Shown here piece after piece: positions 6,711 to 13,698 of a stretch of 19,640 nt of DNA. Under the pieces are notes generated by a model. The model had not been told where the DNA came from. It worked only from the letters and a program-made list of their open reading frames with translations, and did no database searches. Position 1 is the stretch's first letter. Every line of letters begins with the position of its first letter. This DNA is from Candidatus Paceibacter sp. (GTDB lineage: Bacteria > Patescibacteriota > Patescibacteriia > SG8-24 > DYFX01). Made by a program: the position numbers and the translations under genes. Where the stretch lies: positions 1-19,640 of the forward strand of contig DYFX01000012.1 in the NCBI GenBank assembly GCA_020724945.1. The letters are read 5' to 3'.

Positions 6711-6743
6711 AAAAAAAGAGCCCACGCGCGTGGGCTCTTTTTT
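6711..6743. terminator. Bidirectional terminator between the small acidic gene and tRNA-Lys
   Basis: A perfect inverted repeat: GAGCCCACG (6718-6726) and its complement up to 6737, flanked by an A-run (6711-6717) and a T-run (6738-6743). It serves the plus-strand gene and, read on the minus strand, starts directly after the tRNA CCA end. Confidence 0.9.
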
Positions 6744-6818
6744 GGTGGGTCGGCCGGGGATCGAACCCGGGACCATCAGCTTAAAAGGCTGTTGCTCTAC
6801 CGACTGAGCTACCGACCC
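6743..6818 (-). tRNA. tRNA-Lys (anticodon UUU)
   Basis: The 76-nt cloverleaf on the minus strand has acceptor GGGTCGG pairing with CCGACCC, D arm GCTC/GAGC, anticodon loop CTTTTAA (UUU at 6785-6783), T arm CCGGG-TTCGATC-CCCGG, discriminator A and an encoded CCA. Identity follows from the UUU anticodon and strong similarity to bacterial tRNA-Lys. The anticodon stem ACAGC/GCTGA has an A-A mismatch at position 27-43, leaving four pairs. It ends on a strong terminator. The nearest upstream promoter is 160 nt away. Confidence 0.97.
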
Positions 6819-6896
6819 GCGTCGCTCACGGACAGGCTGCCGGTCAGGCAGGCCGAGCCCGCCTTCCCTCACGCCCGTCCTTCGCTCCTCCTTCGC

Positions 6897-6914
6897 GTCC
6901 ACGCAGGCGTGGAC
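6897..6914. repeat. Perfect inverted repeat, 8-bp arms
   Basis: GTCCACGC, AG, GCGTGGAC. It lies in the tRNA-Lys upstream spacer and has no T-run, so it is not a simple terminator. Confidence 0.6.
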
Positions 6915-6932
6915 TTGATGGCAGTTTAGGGA

Positions 6933-6954
6933 GTTTTGCGCGGTCGCGCAAAAC
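6933..6954. repeat. Perfect inverted repeat, 10-bp arms
   Basis: Left arm GTTTTGCGCG and right arm CGCGCAAAAC are separated by GT. It sits about 20 nt downstream of the predicted transcription start of the minus-strand promoter. It could be a protein-binding operator or an RNA hairpin. Confidence 0.6.
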
Positions 6955-6979
6955 AGGTTCCTTTCAACCAAGCAGGTGC

Positions 6980-7008
6980 AGGATAGCGTAAAACGGACAT
7001 CGCGTCAA
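6980..7008 (-). promoter_or_regulatory. Strong minus-strand promoter upstream of tRNA-Lys
   Basis: On the minus strand TTGACG (7008-7003), a 17-nt spacer and TATCCT (6985-6980). It would transcribe the structured spacer and then tRNA-Lys. Confidence 0.65.
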
Positions 7009-7059
7009 TCCGGCCAAGGAGCTCGTTCTTGAACCTCGCGACGGGCTCGGCAAGGCTCG

Positions 7060-7068
7060 TGGTATACT
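7060..7068 (+). promoter_or_regulatory. Extended -10 promoter, near-leaderless
   Basis: TGG-TATACT (7060-7068), ending 8 nt before the ATG at 7077. No -35 box was found at the usual distance, as expected for an extended -10 promoter. No ribosome site is present. Confidence 0.55.
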
Positions 7069-7076
7069 TTTCCCGT

Positions 7077-7541
7077 ATGCCATTCGCTTTCGCCTGGGAG
7101 CAGCCCGCCGCCGTCATCGGCGCCGCCGCCGTGCTGGCGGCCGCGGCCGCGGCCGTGATCGGCGTGGTCCGCACGCATCATGGGCCGTCGCGCCGCGAAC
7201 TCTTCGCGCTGGGCCTGCTCGCCGCCCTCGGCGTCTGGACCTGGGATGCCCGCCTCGCGCTCGCGAAGCGCTTCTTCCCCGACGGGAGCGGCGTCATCGA
7301 GGAGGCGGTCGCCGACCATGCCGCGCACTACGGCGACTGCGCGGCGTTCGTCGCCGCCACGGGCGACGGGGAGGACGACGGTGCGACCTGCCGCCTGCGC
7401 GTCTACGCCTCCTACGGTCGGTTCGTGTCCGAAACGGCCCCTGCGGCCTCCTTCGAATCGCCGTGCGACATCACGGCGACGCCCGAGATCCGGACCTGGA
7501 CCTTCGTCGCCGGTTCGGTGCGCGACCGCTGCGCGGAATGA
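7077..7541 (+). CDS. Membrane protein of unknown function with four cysteines in its exported part
   Basis: This 154-residue protein has two hydrophobic segments (about 10-31, very Ala-rich, and 41-63) joined by a basic loop. A C-terminal domain of about 90 residues follows with Cys at 88, 105, 130 and 152, a spacing that would suit two disulfides outside the cytoplasm. No family is recognised. The ATG at 7077 is chosen because the -10 box ends 8 nt upstream; an in-frame TTG at 7029 lies before the promoter. The next gene starts 1 nt after its stop, so the two are probably translated together. Confidence 0.65.
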   Translation: MPFAFAWEQPAAVIGAAAVLAAAAAAVIGVVRTHHGPSRRELFALGLLAALGVWTWDARLALAKRFFPDGSGVIEEAVADHAAHYGDCAAFVAATGDGEDDGATCRLRVYASYGRFVSETAPAASFESPCDITATPEIRTWTFVAGSVRDRCAE

Positions 7542-7542
7542 T

Positions 7543-7917
7543 ATGCGCGCGTGGTGGCTCGAGGCTTCCGGCGTCCGTCCCTACCGCGCTTCGGACCGCG
7601 AGCGCCTGTTCAAATGGGTCGTCTACGAGCGCGACGGCGAAGCGGAACTGGTCGCCATGCCGTACGACGCCGGATGGGTCTTCCATATGGAGGCGATGGC
7701 GGAGCTGGCGCGCAGGAAGCGCTGGTGCGACGACGCCGGCGCGAAGGCCTTCCTGAAACGGAGCGGCAACGCGTTCCCCGAAGCCGGCGTGCGCGTGCTC
7801 GGCGGCGGCGCGCGGTTCGAAAGCGGCCACACGCGCAACTTCAGCTACCGTTTCGGCGCGGTGCCGGAACCGGAAGAGCGCCTGGCGCGCGCCGCGCTGC
7901 GCCTCGACGCCGCTTGA
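7543..7917 (+). CDS. Soluble protein of unknown function coupled to the upstream membrane gene
   Basis: This 124-residue protein starts one base after the preceding TGA and lacks its own ribosome site, pointing to coupled translation. It begins MRAWWLEASGVRPY, is rich in aromatic and charged residues (FKWVVYERDGEAELVAMPYD), and ends with a segment around HTRNFSYRFGAVPEPEERLA (about 96-115). There is no signal peptide or membrane segment. I do not recognise the family. Its stop codon lies inside the -35 box of the next promoter (7914-7919), an unusually tight arrangement. It may be a cytoplasmic partner of the 7077 membrane protein; that is inference from position only. Confidence 0.6.
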   Translation: MRAWWLEASGVRPYRASDRERLFKWVVYERDGEAELVAMPYDAGWVFHMEAMAELARRKRWCDDAGAKAFLKRSGNAFPEAGVRVLGGGARFESGHTRNFSYRFGAVPEPEERLARAALRLDAA

Positions 7918-7943
7918 CCCCTGCGGCCGGCGCGTCCTACAAA
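7914..7943 (+). promoter_or_regulatory. Promoter of the alpha-glucan block
   Basis: TTGACC (7914-7919), an 18-nt spacer and TACAAA (7938-7943). The TGA stop of the upstream gene is part of the -35 box. The leader contains a GC-rich hairpin (7953-7968) and AGGA 6 nt before the ATG. Confidence 0.45.
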
Positions 7944-7987
7944 GGCAAGGTCGCGCGCGGACGCGCGCTCATTCTTCAGGATCCGCT

Positions 7988-9199
7988 ATGACGAGCAAGC
8001 GACCATGGCTGAAGGACGCGGTCATCTACCATGTCCTCATCGACCGTTTCGCCAGGGGCGGAGGCGAACCCTGGCTCGATCCGGATCATACGAAACCCGT
8101 CTTCTGCGGCGGCGACCTGCGGGGCGTCATCGATCGCCTCGACTATCTCGCGTCGCTCGGCGTGAACGCCATCCTGCTTTCGCCGTTCCATCCGACGACG
8201 ATGTACCACGGGTACCATGTGCTCGATCTCTTCGGCGTGGATCCGCGGTTCGGGACCGTCGAGACGGTGCGCGAGCTGATCGCCGAGGCGCACGCCAGGG
8301 GCATCCGGGTCATCATGGATTTCGTGCTGAACCATGTTTCCGAGCGTCATCCGTTCTTCCTTGAGGCGCGCTCCGATCGGTCGAGCCGCTACCGTGACTG
8401 GTTCCAGTTCACGGCCTGGCCCGACCGCTACCTGTCGTTCCTGAATTTCCCCGACCTGCCGAAACTGAACCTGAAGCATCCGGATGTCCGGGCGCATGTC
8501 ACGCAGGCCGCGCTGCACTGGCTCGAGGTCGGCTTCGACGGCTTCCGGCTCGATCACATCATCGGCATCCCGCACGACTTCTTCCATGAGCTGCGCGCTG
8601 CCGTGCGCGCCAGGAATCCGGAGGCGGTGCTCTTCGGCGAGGCGGTGAAGGGCAAGATCCGGATCGACGAGATCAAGACGCTGCACCTGCGCCACAAGCA
8701 TCTCATCTATCTGCTCGGCAAGCTGGGCGTCAACACGACCTTCTTCATGCAGCTGCAGTACCTGCGCGATCTCGACGGCGTGTTCGATTTCTTCTTCCGC
8801 GACATGGCCAAGGCCTTCCTGGTCGACCGGAAATGGTACAAGCCGCGCTGGCTGCTCGCCTTGGTGCTGAAGCTCCACTACCTCGTCTACCCCAAGGAGT
8901 TCTCCCTCATCGTCCTCTTGGACAACGCCGATCACGATCGCTTCCCGTTCCTGCTGAAGGAAGACCCCGAGCGGATCGAGGAGGCGCTGGATCTCCAGTT
9001 CGCCCAGCATCAGCCCGTCATCATCTTCTACGGCAGCGAAGCCGGCATCCGGCAGACCGCCTCGCGCAAGCGGAAGGTCTATGGCGACAAGCCGCACGGC
9101 GACCTGGCCGTCCGCGCGACCATGCCGTGGGACGCCATCGATCCCGCGGCGTATGAGCGGTACAAGCGCCGCATCCGCGGGAAGCGATCGTCCGGATGA
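7988..9199 (+). CDS. GH13 alpha-amylase-family enzyme
   Basis: This 403-residue protein is a (beta/alpha)8 glycoside hydrolase of family 13, acting on alpha-1,4-glucan or related oligosaccharides. It opens with AVIYHVLIDRF (11-21). Region I is DFVLNH (111-116), region II is GFRLDH (185-190) with nucleophile D189 and R187, region III is LFGEAV (215-220) with acid/base E218, and region IV is LLDNADHDRF (310-319) with D315. In region IV the usual His of NHD is Ala, although another His follows. Little remains after the barrel, so the usual C-terminal beta domain is missing or very short. There is no signal peptide, so it is probably cytoplasmic. AGGA before the ATG supports the start. It lies just upstream of glycogen synthase and phosphorylase genes, which suggests a role in storage glucan handling; hydrolase or transferase activity cannot be told apart. 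Confidence 0.87.
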   Translation: MTSKRPWLKDAVIYHVLIDRFARGGGEPWLDPDHTKPVFCGGDLRGVIDRLDYLASLGVNAILLSPFHPTTMYHGYHVLDLFGVDPRFGTVETVRELIAEAHARGIRVIMDFVLNHVSERHPFFLEARSDRSSRYRDWFQFTAWPDRYLSFLNFPDLPKLNLKHPDVRAHVTQAALHWLEVGFDGFRLDHIIGIPHDFFHELRAAVRARNPEAVLFGEAVKGKIRIDEIKTLHLRHKHLIYLLGKLGVNTTFFMQLQYLRDLDGVFDFFFRDMAKAFLVDRKWYKPRWLLALVLKLHYLVYPKEFSLIVLLDNADHDRFPFLLKEDPERIEEALDLQFAQHQPVIIFYGSEAGIRQTASRKRKVYGDKPHGDLAVRATMPWDAIDPAAYERYKRRIRGKRSSG

Positions 9200-9215
9200 G
9201 CGTCCTGGGCGCCGG

Positions 9216-9244
9216 TTCCCAGATCGCCCCCGATTCTGTACTAT
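9216..9244 (+). promoter_or_regulatory. glgA promoter, predicted leaderless
   Basis: TTCCCA (9216-9221), a 17-nt spacer and TACTAT (9239-9244), which ends 6 nt before the ATG. No ribosome site precedes the gene. Confidence 0.5.
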
Positions 9245-9250
9245 TGTCGC

Positions 9251-10813
9251 ATGAAGATCCTGTTTCTCGCCGCCGAGGCGGCCCCGTTCGTGAAGGTCGG
9301 CGGCCTCTCGCAGGTCATGTATTACCTGCCGCGCGCGCTCGCGAAACGCGGCCATGATGTCCGGCTGTTCACGCCGCACTACGGATCGATGGACGCCTCG
9401 ACGCTCCAGAAGCGCCGTTGGAAGCGCCAGGACGAGGCGTGGGAACTTTCGGTTCCCGTCGCGTCCGCAGGCCAGGCGCCCGGAGAGGACGGTCTTGCGG
9501 AGGACATCGCGTGCGCCGTCACCTCGTGGAAGCCGAGCGACCGCAACGCATGGGCGTATTTCCTCGAGAACAAGGAATACTACGAGCTGCGCGCCAATGT
9601 CTTCGGCTATGCCGACGATCATGTGCGGTTCGCCTTGCTCGCGCGCGCCTGCCTCGAATGGCTTCGCGCGATGCATGAGGCCGAGGAGAACGGCGACGAC
9701 GGCGCCTGGTGGCCTGATGTCATCCACTGCCACGATTGGCACGCGTCGTATTTCATCGACCTCGCGCGCCGCGACCCCAGGTATAAGGACATGCTCTCGG
9801 GCCTGCCCATCGTGCTGACGGTGCACAACTTCAAGTACCAGGCCAACGGCGACCTCCGCTATGTGCCGGAGGAGGAGGTCGACGACGGCCGCGAGCCGCT
9901 CGCGCCGCTGGGCGCCAAGCGCCTGCAGAAGCAGAACGCCCTCAAGCGGGGGTTGCTCTATGCGGACGCCGTGACGACCGTAAGTCCCACGCACGCGCTC
10001 GAGGTGCTGACGCCGGAATACGCCGAGGGCCTCGACCATACCCTGCACGAGATCCGCGGGAAGTTGAGCGGCATCTTGAACGGCATCGACACCGACGAGT
10101 TCGACCCGTCGAGCGATCCGATCGTCCGGCACCGCTATTCGCGATGGCGCTACGCCTCCGCGCGCGCGGCCAACAAGAAGCTCATCCAGAAGGAGTTCGC
10201 GCTCCCGACCGACCCGAAGGCTTTCCTTTTGGCCTTCGTCGGCCGCTTGAGCTCGCAGAAGGGCCTCGACATGATCGTCGACGCGCTGCCGCACCTCTTG
10301 GCCGAACACCCGAACGCGCAGTTCATCGCCGTCGGCGGCGGCGACGACCGCTATCGCGCCAGCCTTGAGGAGCTCAAGCAGGCGTACCCCGAGCAGGTCG
10401 GGCTGCACCTGCTTCCCGACTTCCGGCTCCCGCGGCGCCTCTTCTCGTCCGCCGACCTGGTGCTGATGCCGAGCCTCTTCGAGCCCGGCGGCCTCGTCGC
10501 GCTCGAGGCGCTGCGCTACGGCGCGGTCCCGCTCGTCCGCCGCACGGGCGGCCTCAACGACAGCATCCAGGAATTCGACCCCGCGGAGAAGGAGGGGAAC
10601 GGCTTCTCGTTCGAGCGGAAGGACCCCTGGTCCCTCTACGGCGCCGTCATGACGGCGATGACCGTCTACCGGCAGCCGGCGCTCTGGGACAAGCTGGTGA
10701 GCAATTGCCTCGACTGCGACTTCTCGTGGGATCCTCCGGCCAAGCAATACGAATCCTGGTACAAGCAAGCGGTCCGCGAACGGGCGCGCGCGTCACGGAC
10801 GGAATCGGAATAA
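9251..10813 (+). CDS. glgA: Glycogen/starch synthase, GT5
   Basis: This 520-residue glycosyltransferase is predicted to extend alpha-1,4-glucan from ADP-glucose (or UDP-glucose). The N-terminal Rossmann domain has the nucleotide-sugar motif KVGGL (15-19), IHCHDWHASYF (158-168) and LTVHNFKYQ (189-197). The C-terminal domain has GILNGIDTDEFDP (274-286), VGRLSSQKGLDMI (330-342), the E-x7-E segment FEPGGLVALEA (410-420) with E411 and E419, and PLVRRTGGLNDSI (427-439). It is somewhat longer than the usual 480 residues, with extra length between about 60 and 120. The gene begins at an ATG right behind a -10 box and is followed 21 nt later by the phosphorylase gene, so the two are probably one operon. 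Confidence 0.94.
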   Translation: MKILFLAAEAAPFVKVGGLSQVMYYLPRALAKRGHDVRLFTPHYGSMDASTLQKRRWKRQDEAWELSVPVASAGQAPGEDGLAEDIACAVTSWKPSDRNAWAYFLENKEYYELRANVFGYADDHVRFALLARACLEWLRAMHEAEENGDDGAWWPDVIHCHDWHASYFIDLARRDPRYKDMLSGLPIVLTVHNFKYQANGDLRYVPEEEVDDGREPLAPLGAKRLQKQNALKRGLLYADAVTTVSPTHALEVLTPEYAEGLDHTLHEIRGKLSGILNGIDTDEFDPSSDPIVRHRYSRWRYASARAANKKLIQKEFALPTDPKAFLLAFVGRLSSQKGLDMIVDALPHLLAEHPNAQFIAVGGGDDRYRASLEELKQAYPEQVGLHLLPDFRLPRRLFSSADLVLMPSLFEPGGLVALEALRYGAVPLVRRTGGLNDSIQEFDPAEKEGNGFSFERKDPWSLYGAVMTAMTVYRQPALWDKLVSNCLDCDFSWDPPAKQYESWYKQAVRERARASRTESE

Positions 10814-10834
10814 GCACACGAAACCCCACACGGC

Positions 10835-12526
10835 ATGGCGACGCATCAGGAAGATCTCCGATGGTTCGAGACATTCGCGAAAGGCCTCCAGCATCAGCGC
10901 CTCGCGGAGCGGCCCGTAGCCTACTTTTGCGCTGAATACGCGCTCGAGCCCGACATGCGCACCTACGCCGGCGGCTTGGGCGTGCTCGCGGGCGATGTCG
11001 TCCGCGAAGCGGGAGACCGCGGCGTCCCGATGGTCGCCGTCGGGATCTTCTATCGCGAAGGCTACTTGTGCGAGACGCCGCCCGGACAGGACGGGAAATC
11101 CCCGGACATCTGCCTCCAGGTCCATCCGGAAGATTACGCCCTCGAAGCCGTGAAGGACGCCGCCGGCGAGCGTCTCGTCGTGCGCGTGCCGATCCAGGAC
11201 CGCGATGTGCATATCCAGGTCTGGAAGTGGGCGAAGGCGCCCGTGCCGGTCTACTTGCTCGACACCGACCTCGAGGCGAACGCGCCGGGCGACCGCGGCA
11301 TCACGCACCGGCTGTATGTCGGCGACAAGGAGACGCGCCTGAAGCAGGAGATCATCCTCGGCATCGGCGGCCTCCGCGTCCTCGAGGCGCTCGACATCCA
11401 TCCGTCGCTCTATCACCTCAACGAGGGACATTCGGCGATGCTGGCGCTGGAGCTCGTCCGGCACGAGATGCAGGAGCGCCGCCTCGGGTTCGACGAGGCC
11501 AAGCAGTTCGCGCGGAGACGGGCCGTGCTCACGAACCACACGCTCGTCCCGGCCGGACAGGAGCTCTTCAGCAACGACCTCGTCTCGGTGATGCTCGCGA
11601 AGTACGCCGAGGAGCTGCAGGTGCCGGTCTCCGACCTGGTGCGTCTCGGGCTGGTGCAGGAGTCGAGCGTCTTCTCGATGACGATGCTGGCCTTCCGCAT
11701 GACGGGCATCATCAACTCGGTCAGCCGCCTGCATGCCCGCAAGGCCAAGGAGCTCTGGACCGACCATCCGATGGCGCCCGTCACCAACGGCGTCCACCTG
11801 CCGACCTGGGACCGCCTGCGCGAGGACGGCGACGCCCCCGCCGTCTGGGAGGCGCATCGCGCGCGGAAGCGCGAGCTCCTCGACGCCGTCCGCGCGCGCG
11901 CCGGCCGGACATGGGACGAAGGCCACCTGCTCTTGGGGTGGGCGCGCCGGCTCGTGAGCTACAAGCGCCCGCTCGCCATCCTCGAGGACGCCAGGCGTTT
12001 CGCCGCCATCGCGCGGAACGCCGAACGGCCCGTGCGGATCGTCTTTTCGGGCTACCCGCATCCGAGCGACGAGGAGGGCGCGAAGATGCTGCGGAGGCTG
12101 CGCGAGCTCGTCGACGGCGAGCTGAAGGATGTGGCCGCCTATCTTCCCGAATACGGCATGGACGAGGCGATGGAGCTGGTCGCCGGCTGCGATGTCTGGC
12201 TCAACACGCCGGTCGTCGGCTTCGAAGCCTGCGGCACGAGCGGCATGAAGGCGGCCTTGAACGGCGTCCTGCCCTTCACGACGCGCGACGGCTGGATCGA
12301 CGAGGTCGACCTGCTCGGCATCGGCTGGTTCATCGACAGCAACCGCGTCACGGACGACGCGCTCGACCTGCTCGAGAAGCAGGTCGCTCCGCTGTACTAC
12401 GCGCGGAACGCCGCCGGGATCCCGGAGGGGTGGATCGAAAACATGAAGAACGCCCGCGCGCTCGTGCGCGACCGTTTTTCCGCGACGCGGATGCTCCGCG
12501 AATATCTCGAGACGCTCTACTTCTGA
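10835..12526 (+). CDS. Short-type alpha-glucan (glycogen/maltodextrin) phosphorylase, GT35
   Basis: The 563-residue enzyme is predicted to release glucose-1-phosphate from alpha-1,4-glucan ends with pyridoxal phosphate. Motifs are AYFCAEYALEP (29-39), YAGGLGVLAGD (44-54), LNEGHSAMLALE (195-206), LTNHTLVPAGQELF (232-245), NGVHLPTW (318-325), ARRLVSYKRP (370-379) and the cofactor segment FEACGTSGMKAALNG (463-477), where K472 should hold the cofactor. The short length and motif set match archaeal/Thermotoga-type GlgP/MalP and not the roughly 800-residue E. coli enzymes. The usual EASGTSGMK reads EACGTSGMK. It follows glgA by 21 nt with no ribosome site. Its stop faces the stop of the next gene, only 4 nt away. 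Confidence 0.93.
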   Translation: MATHQEDLRWFETFAKGLQHQRLAERPVAYFCAEYALEPDMRTYAGGLGVLAGDVVREAGDRGVPMVAVGIFYREGYLCETPPGQDGKSPDICLQVHPEDYALEAVKDAAGERLVVRVPIQDRDVHIQVWKWAKAPVPVYLLDTDLEANAPGDRGITHRLYVGDKETRLKQEIILGIGGLRVLEALDIHPSLYHLNEGHSAMLALELVRHEMQERRLGFDEAKQFARRRAVLTNHTLVPAGQELFSNDLVSVMLAKYAEELQVPVSDLVRLGLVQESSVFSMTMLAFRMTGIINSVSRLHARKAKELWTDHPMAPVTNGVHLPTWDRLREDGDAPAVWEAHRARKRELLDAVRARAGRTWDEGHLLLGWARRLVSYKRPLAILEDARRFAAIARNAERPVRIVFSGYPHPSDEEGAKMLRRLRELVDGELKDVAAYLPEYGMDEAMELVAGCDVWLNTPVVGFEACGTSGMKAALNGVLPFTTRDGWIDEVDLLGIGWFIDSNRVTDDALDLLEKQVAPLYYARNAAGIPEGWIENMKNARALVRDRFSATRMLREYLETLYF

Positions 12527-12530
12527 CGCG

Positions 12531-13592
12531 TCAGGGCGCGATGTCCACGCCTCCGCCGCGGTTCGCCGCGACGATCGCGTACCAGACCTGCCCGGGAGCG
12601 AAGGGGAGCTCGCCTCCGTCCTCGCCGAAGACCTGCGTCGGCTCGGCCGCGGAGGTCTTTTTCCATGTGCCCGTGACGGCGACGCCGTCGCGGAGGACGG
12701 TCGCCTTGCCGGAACCGATGACGCCGAGTCCGATCAGGCCCAGGCCGTGGGGATCGGGCGCCGGCACGATGTCCGTCTCGAGGACCACGACCGTCGGCGG
12801 CGCGATCGCCGCGCCGTCGCGCGTGAAGGCCTGCTTGCCGCCGCGCCAGAGCGCGTAGGCCCCGAGCGCGGCGTCCCATCGGAACTCGGCGCGCTCGCCG
12901 TTGCGCACATAGGTGACGAGCGCCTCGGGGGCAGGGGAGCCGTCCGCGAGGAGTTCGCCGCGCGGCGTCGTATCGACGGCATCGGTCGATGTCGCCCAGC
13001 CGTTCTTCGCCGCGAGCGCGCGGAGCGATGCGGTCGAGGTATAGGTGTTGTGCGGCGCCGAGCGGCGGCCGTCGCGACGGAAGGAGGATCCGTAGCGGAA
13101 CTCGTTGGCGTCGTCGAGGCCGAGCGCGCCGCCGGCGAGCTCCCGGAGCGCCTCCTCGCTGCCGCCGACATGCGCATAGACCGCGTCGTATCCGCTCGCG
13201 AGGCGCAGGAAGTACGGCCGCGCGCTGCGCACGGGACCGACTTCTTCCGCTTCGCCTGAACGGAAGATCGCCAGGAGCCGCGTGAGCCCGCCTTCGACCG
13301 GCACCTCCCAGACGGCGTCGGCTGCGTCGATGCCCGACGGCGGACGCGCGTTCGGATGGTTGTCGATCATCACGGCCAGAGGGCGCGTACGGTCGGGCTC
13401 GGGCGCGGGCATCGGCGCGGGCTCGGCCTCCTCGAGGACGACGCGCTCGTCGCGGACCGCACGCTCGATCCAGAAGGTGATGATGCCTTCCTGCAGGAAC
13501 GGGCGGCTCGCGAGCTGGAGGGTCGGAAAGAAAAGCAGGCCGAAGATCAGGCCCGCCGTCCCTACATGATCCTTTCGTCCGCGGCGCTTCAT
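12531..13592 (-). CDS. DUF3048 protein (YerB-like), signal-anchored
   Basis: This 353-residue protein has a hydrophobic segment at about 12-26 and a Glu/Pro-rich linker (52-67). The DUF3048 domain then opens with RPLAVMIDNHPNARPPSGI (70-88), VWEVPVEGGLTRLLAIF (94-110) and GPVRSARPYFL (119-129), with YAHVGGSEEAL (139-149) and HNTYTS (181-186). The C-terminal third corresponds to the second half of the YerB family, ending in WYAIVAANRGGGVDI. The family is exported and has no established enzymatic role. The ATG at 13592 lies 6 nt after a -10 box on the minus strand; an open frame upstream crosses the divergent gene and is not used. It diverges from the membrane phosphoesterase gene. Confidence 0.88.
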   Translation of the reverse strand: MKRRGRKDHVGTAGLIFGLLFFPTLQLASRPFLQEGIITFWIERAVRDERVVLEEAEPAPMPAPEPDRTRPLAVMIDNHPNARPPSGIDAADAVWEVPVEGGLTRLLAIFRSGEAEEVGPVRSARPYFLRLASGYDAVYAHVGGSEEALRELAGGALGLDDANEFRYGSSFRRDGRRSAPHNTYTSTASLRALAAKNGWATSTDAVDTTPRGELLADGSPAPEALVTYVRNGERAEFRWDAALGAYALWRGGKQAFTRDGAAIAPPTVVVLETDIVPAPDPHGLGLIGLGVIGSGKATVLRDGVAVTGTWKKTSAAEPTQVFGEDGGELPFAPGQVWYAIVAANRGGGVDIAP

Positions 13593-13598
13593 GCGGTC

Positions 13599-13628
13599 AT
13601 GATATCGCGCCGCGCGGACGATTGACAA
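13599..13628 (-). promoter_or_regulatory. Promoter of the DUF3048 gene, predicted leaderless
   Basis: On the minus strand TTGTCA (13628-13623), an 18-nt spacer and TATCAT (13604-13599), ending 6 nt before the ATG. The -35 box occupies nearly the same bases as the plus-strand -35 box. Confidence 0.55.
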
Positions 13629-13650
13629 ACGGCCGTTTTTCGGGTGAAGT
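13622..13650 (+). promoter_or_regulatory. Promoter of the membrane metallophosphoesterase gene
   Basis: Consensus TTGACA (13622-13627), a 17-nt spacer and TGAAGT (13645-13650). A leader of about 40 nt contains GGAG 8 nt before the ATG at 13699. Confidence 0.5.
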
Positions 13651-13698
13651 GTGCCCACGGTCTTTCTTCCGACCGGAACCTTCAACCGGAGCGAACCC

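Larger units (their letters stand above)
6819..6979 (-). other. Hairpin-rich leader or spacer upstream of tRNA-Lys
   Basis: This stretch holds no credible gene. It contains two perfect inverted repeats: GTCCACGC-AG-GCGTGGAC (6897-6914), and a 10-bp stem with arms GTTTTGCGCG and CGCGCAAAAC around GT (6933-6954). Between the first repeat and the tRNA lies CCTTCGCTCCTCCTTCGC (6879-6896), which repeats CTTCGC, and a weaker CTGCC/GGCAG pairing. Read from the minus promoter it would be a structured 155-nt 5' leader of the tRNA transcript, an unrecognised small RNA, or a dispersed intergenic repeat. Confidence 0.4.

Noticed and set aside
6453..6971. 172-codon minus-strand frame through the tRNA
   Set aside because: It translates tRNA-Lys and the terminator (the well-known false peptide pattern VAQSVEQ) and opposes the small acidic gene.
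7953..7968. GC-only hairpin as a terminator before the GH13 gene
   Set aside because: No T-run follows (TCATTCTT), and it lies downstream of the promoter, so at most it is a leader structure.
7976..10768. 930-codon open frame on the minus strand
   Set aside because: It opposes the clear GH13 and glgA genes, has no recognisable domain and no ribosome site, and has a composition typical of antisense high-G+C frames.
13651..13698. GTG start for the membrane phosphoesterase
   Set aside because: It directly abuts the -10 box and has no ribosome site, whereas ATG 13699 has GGAG upstream.
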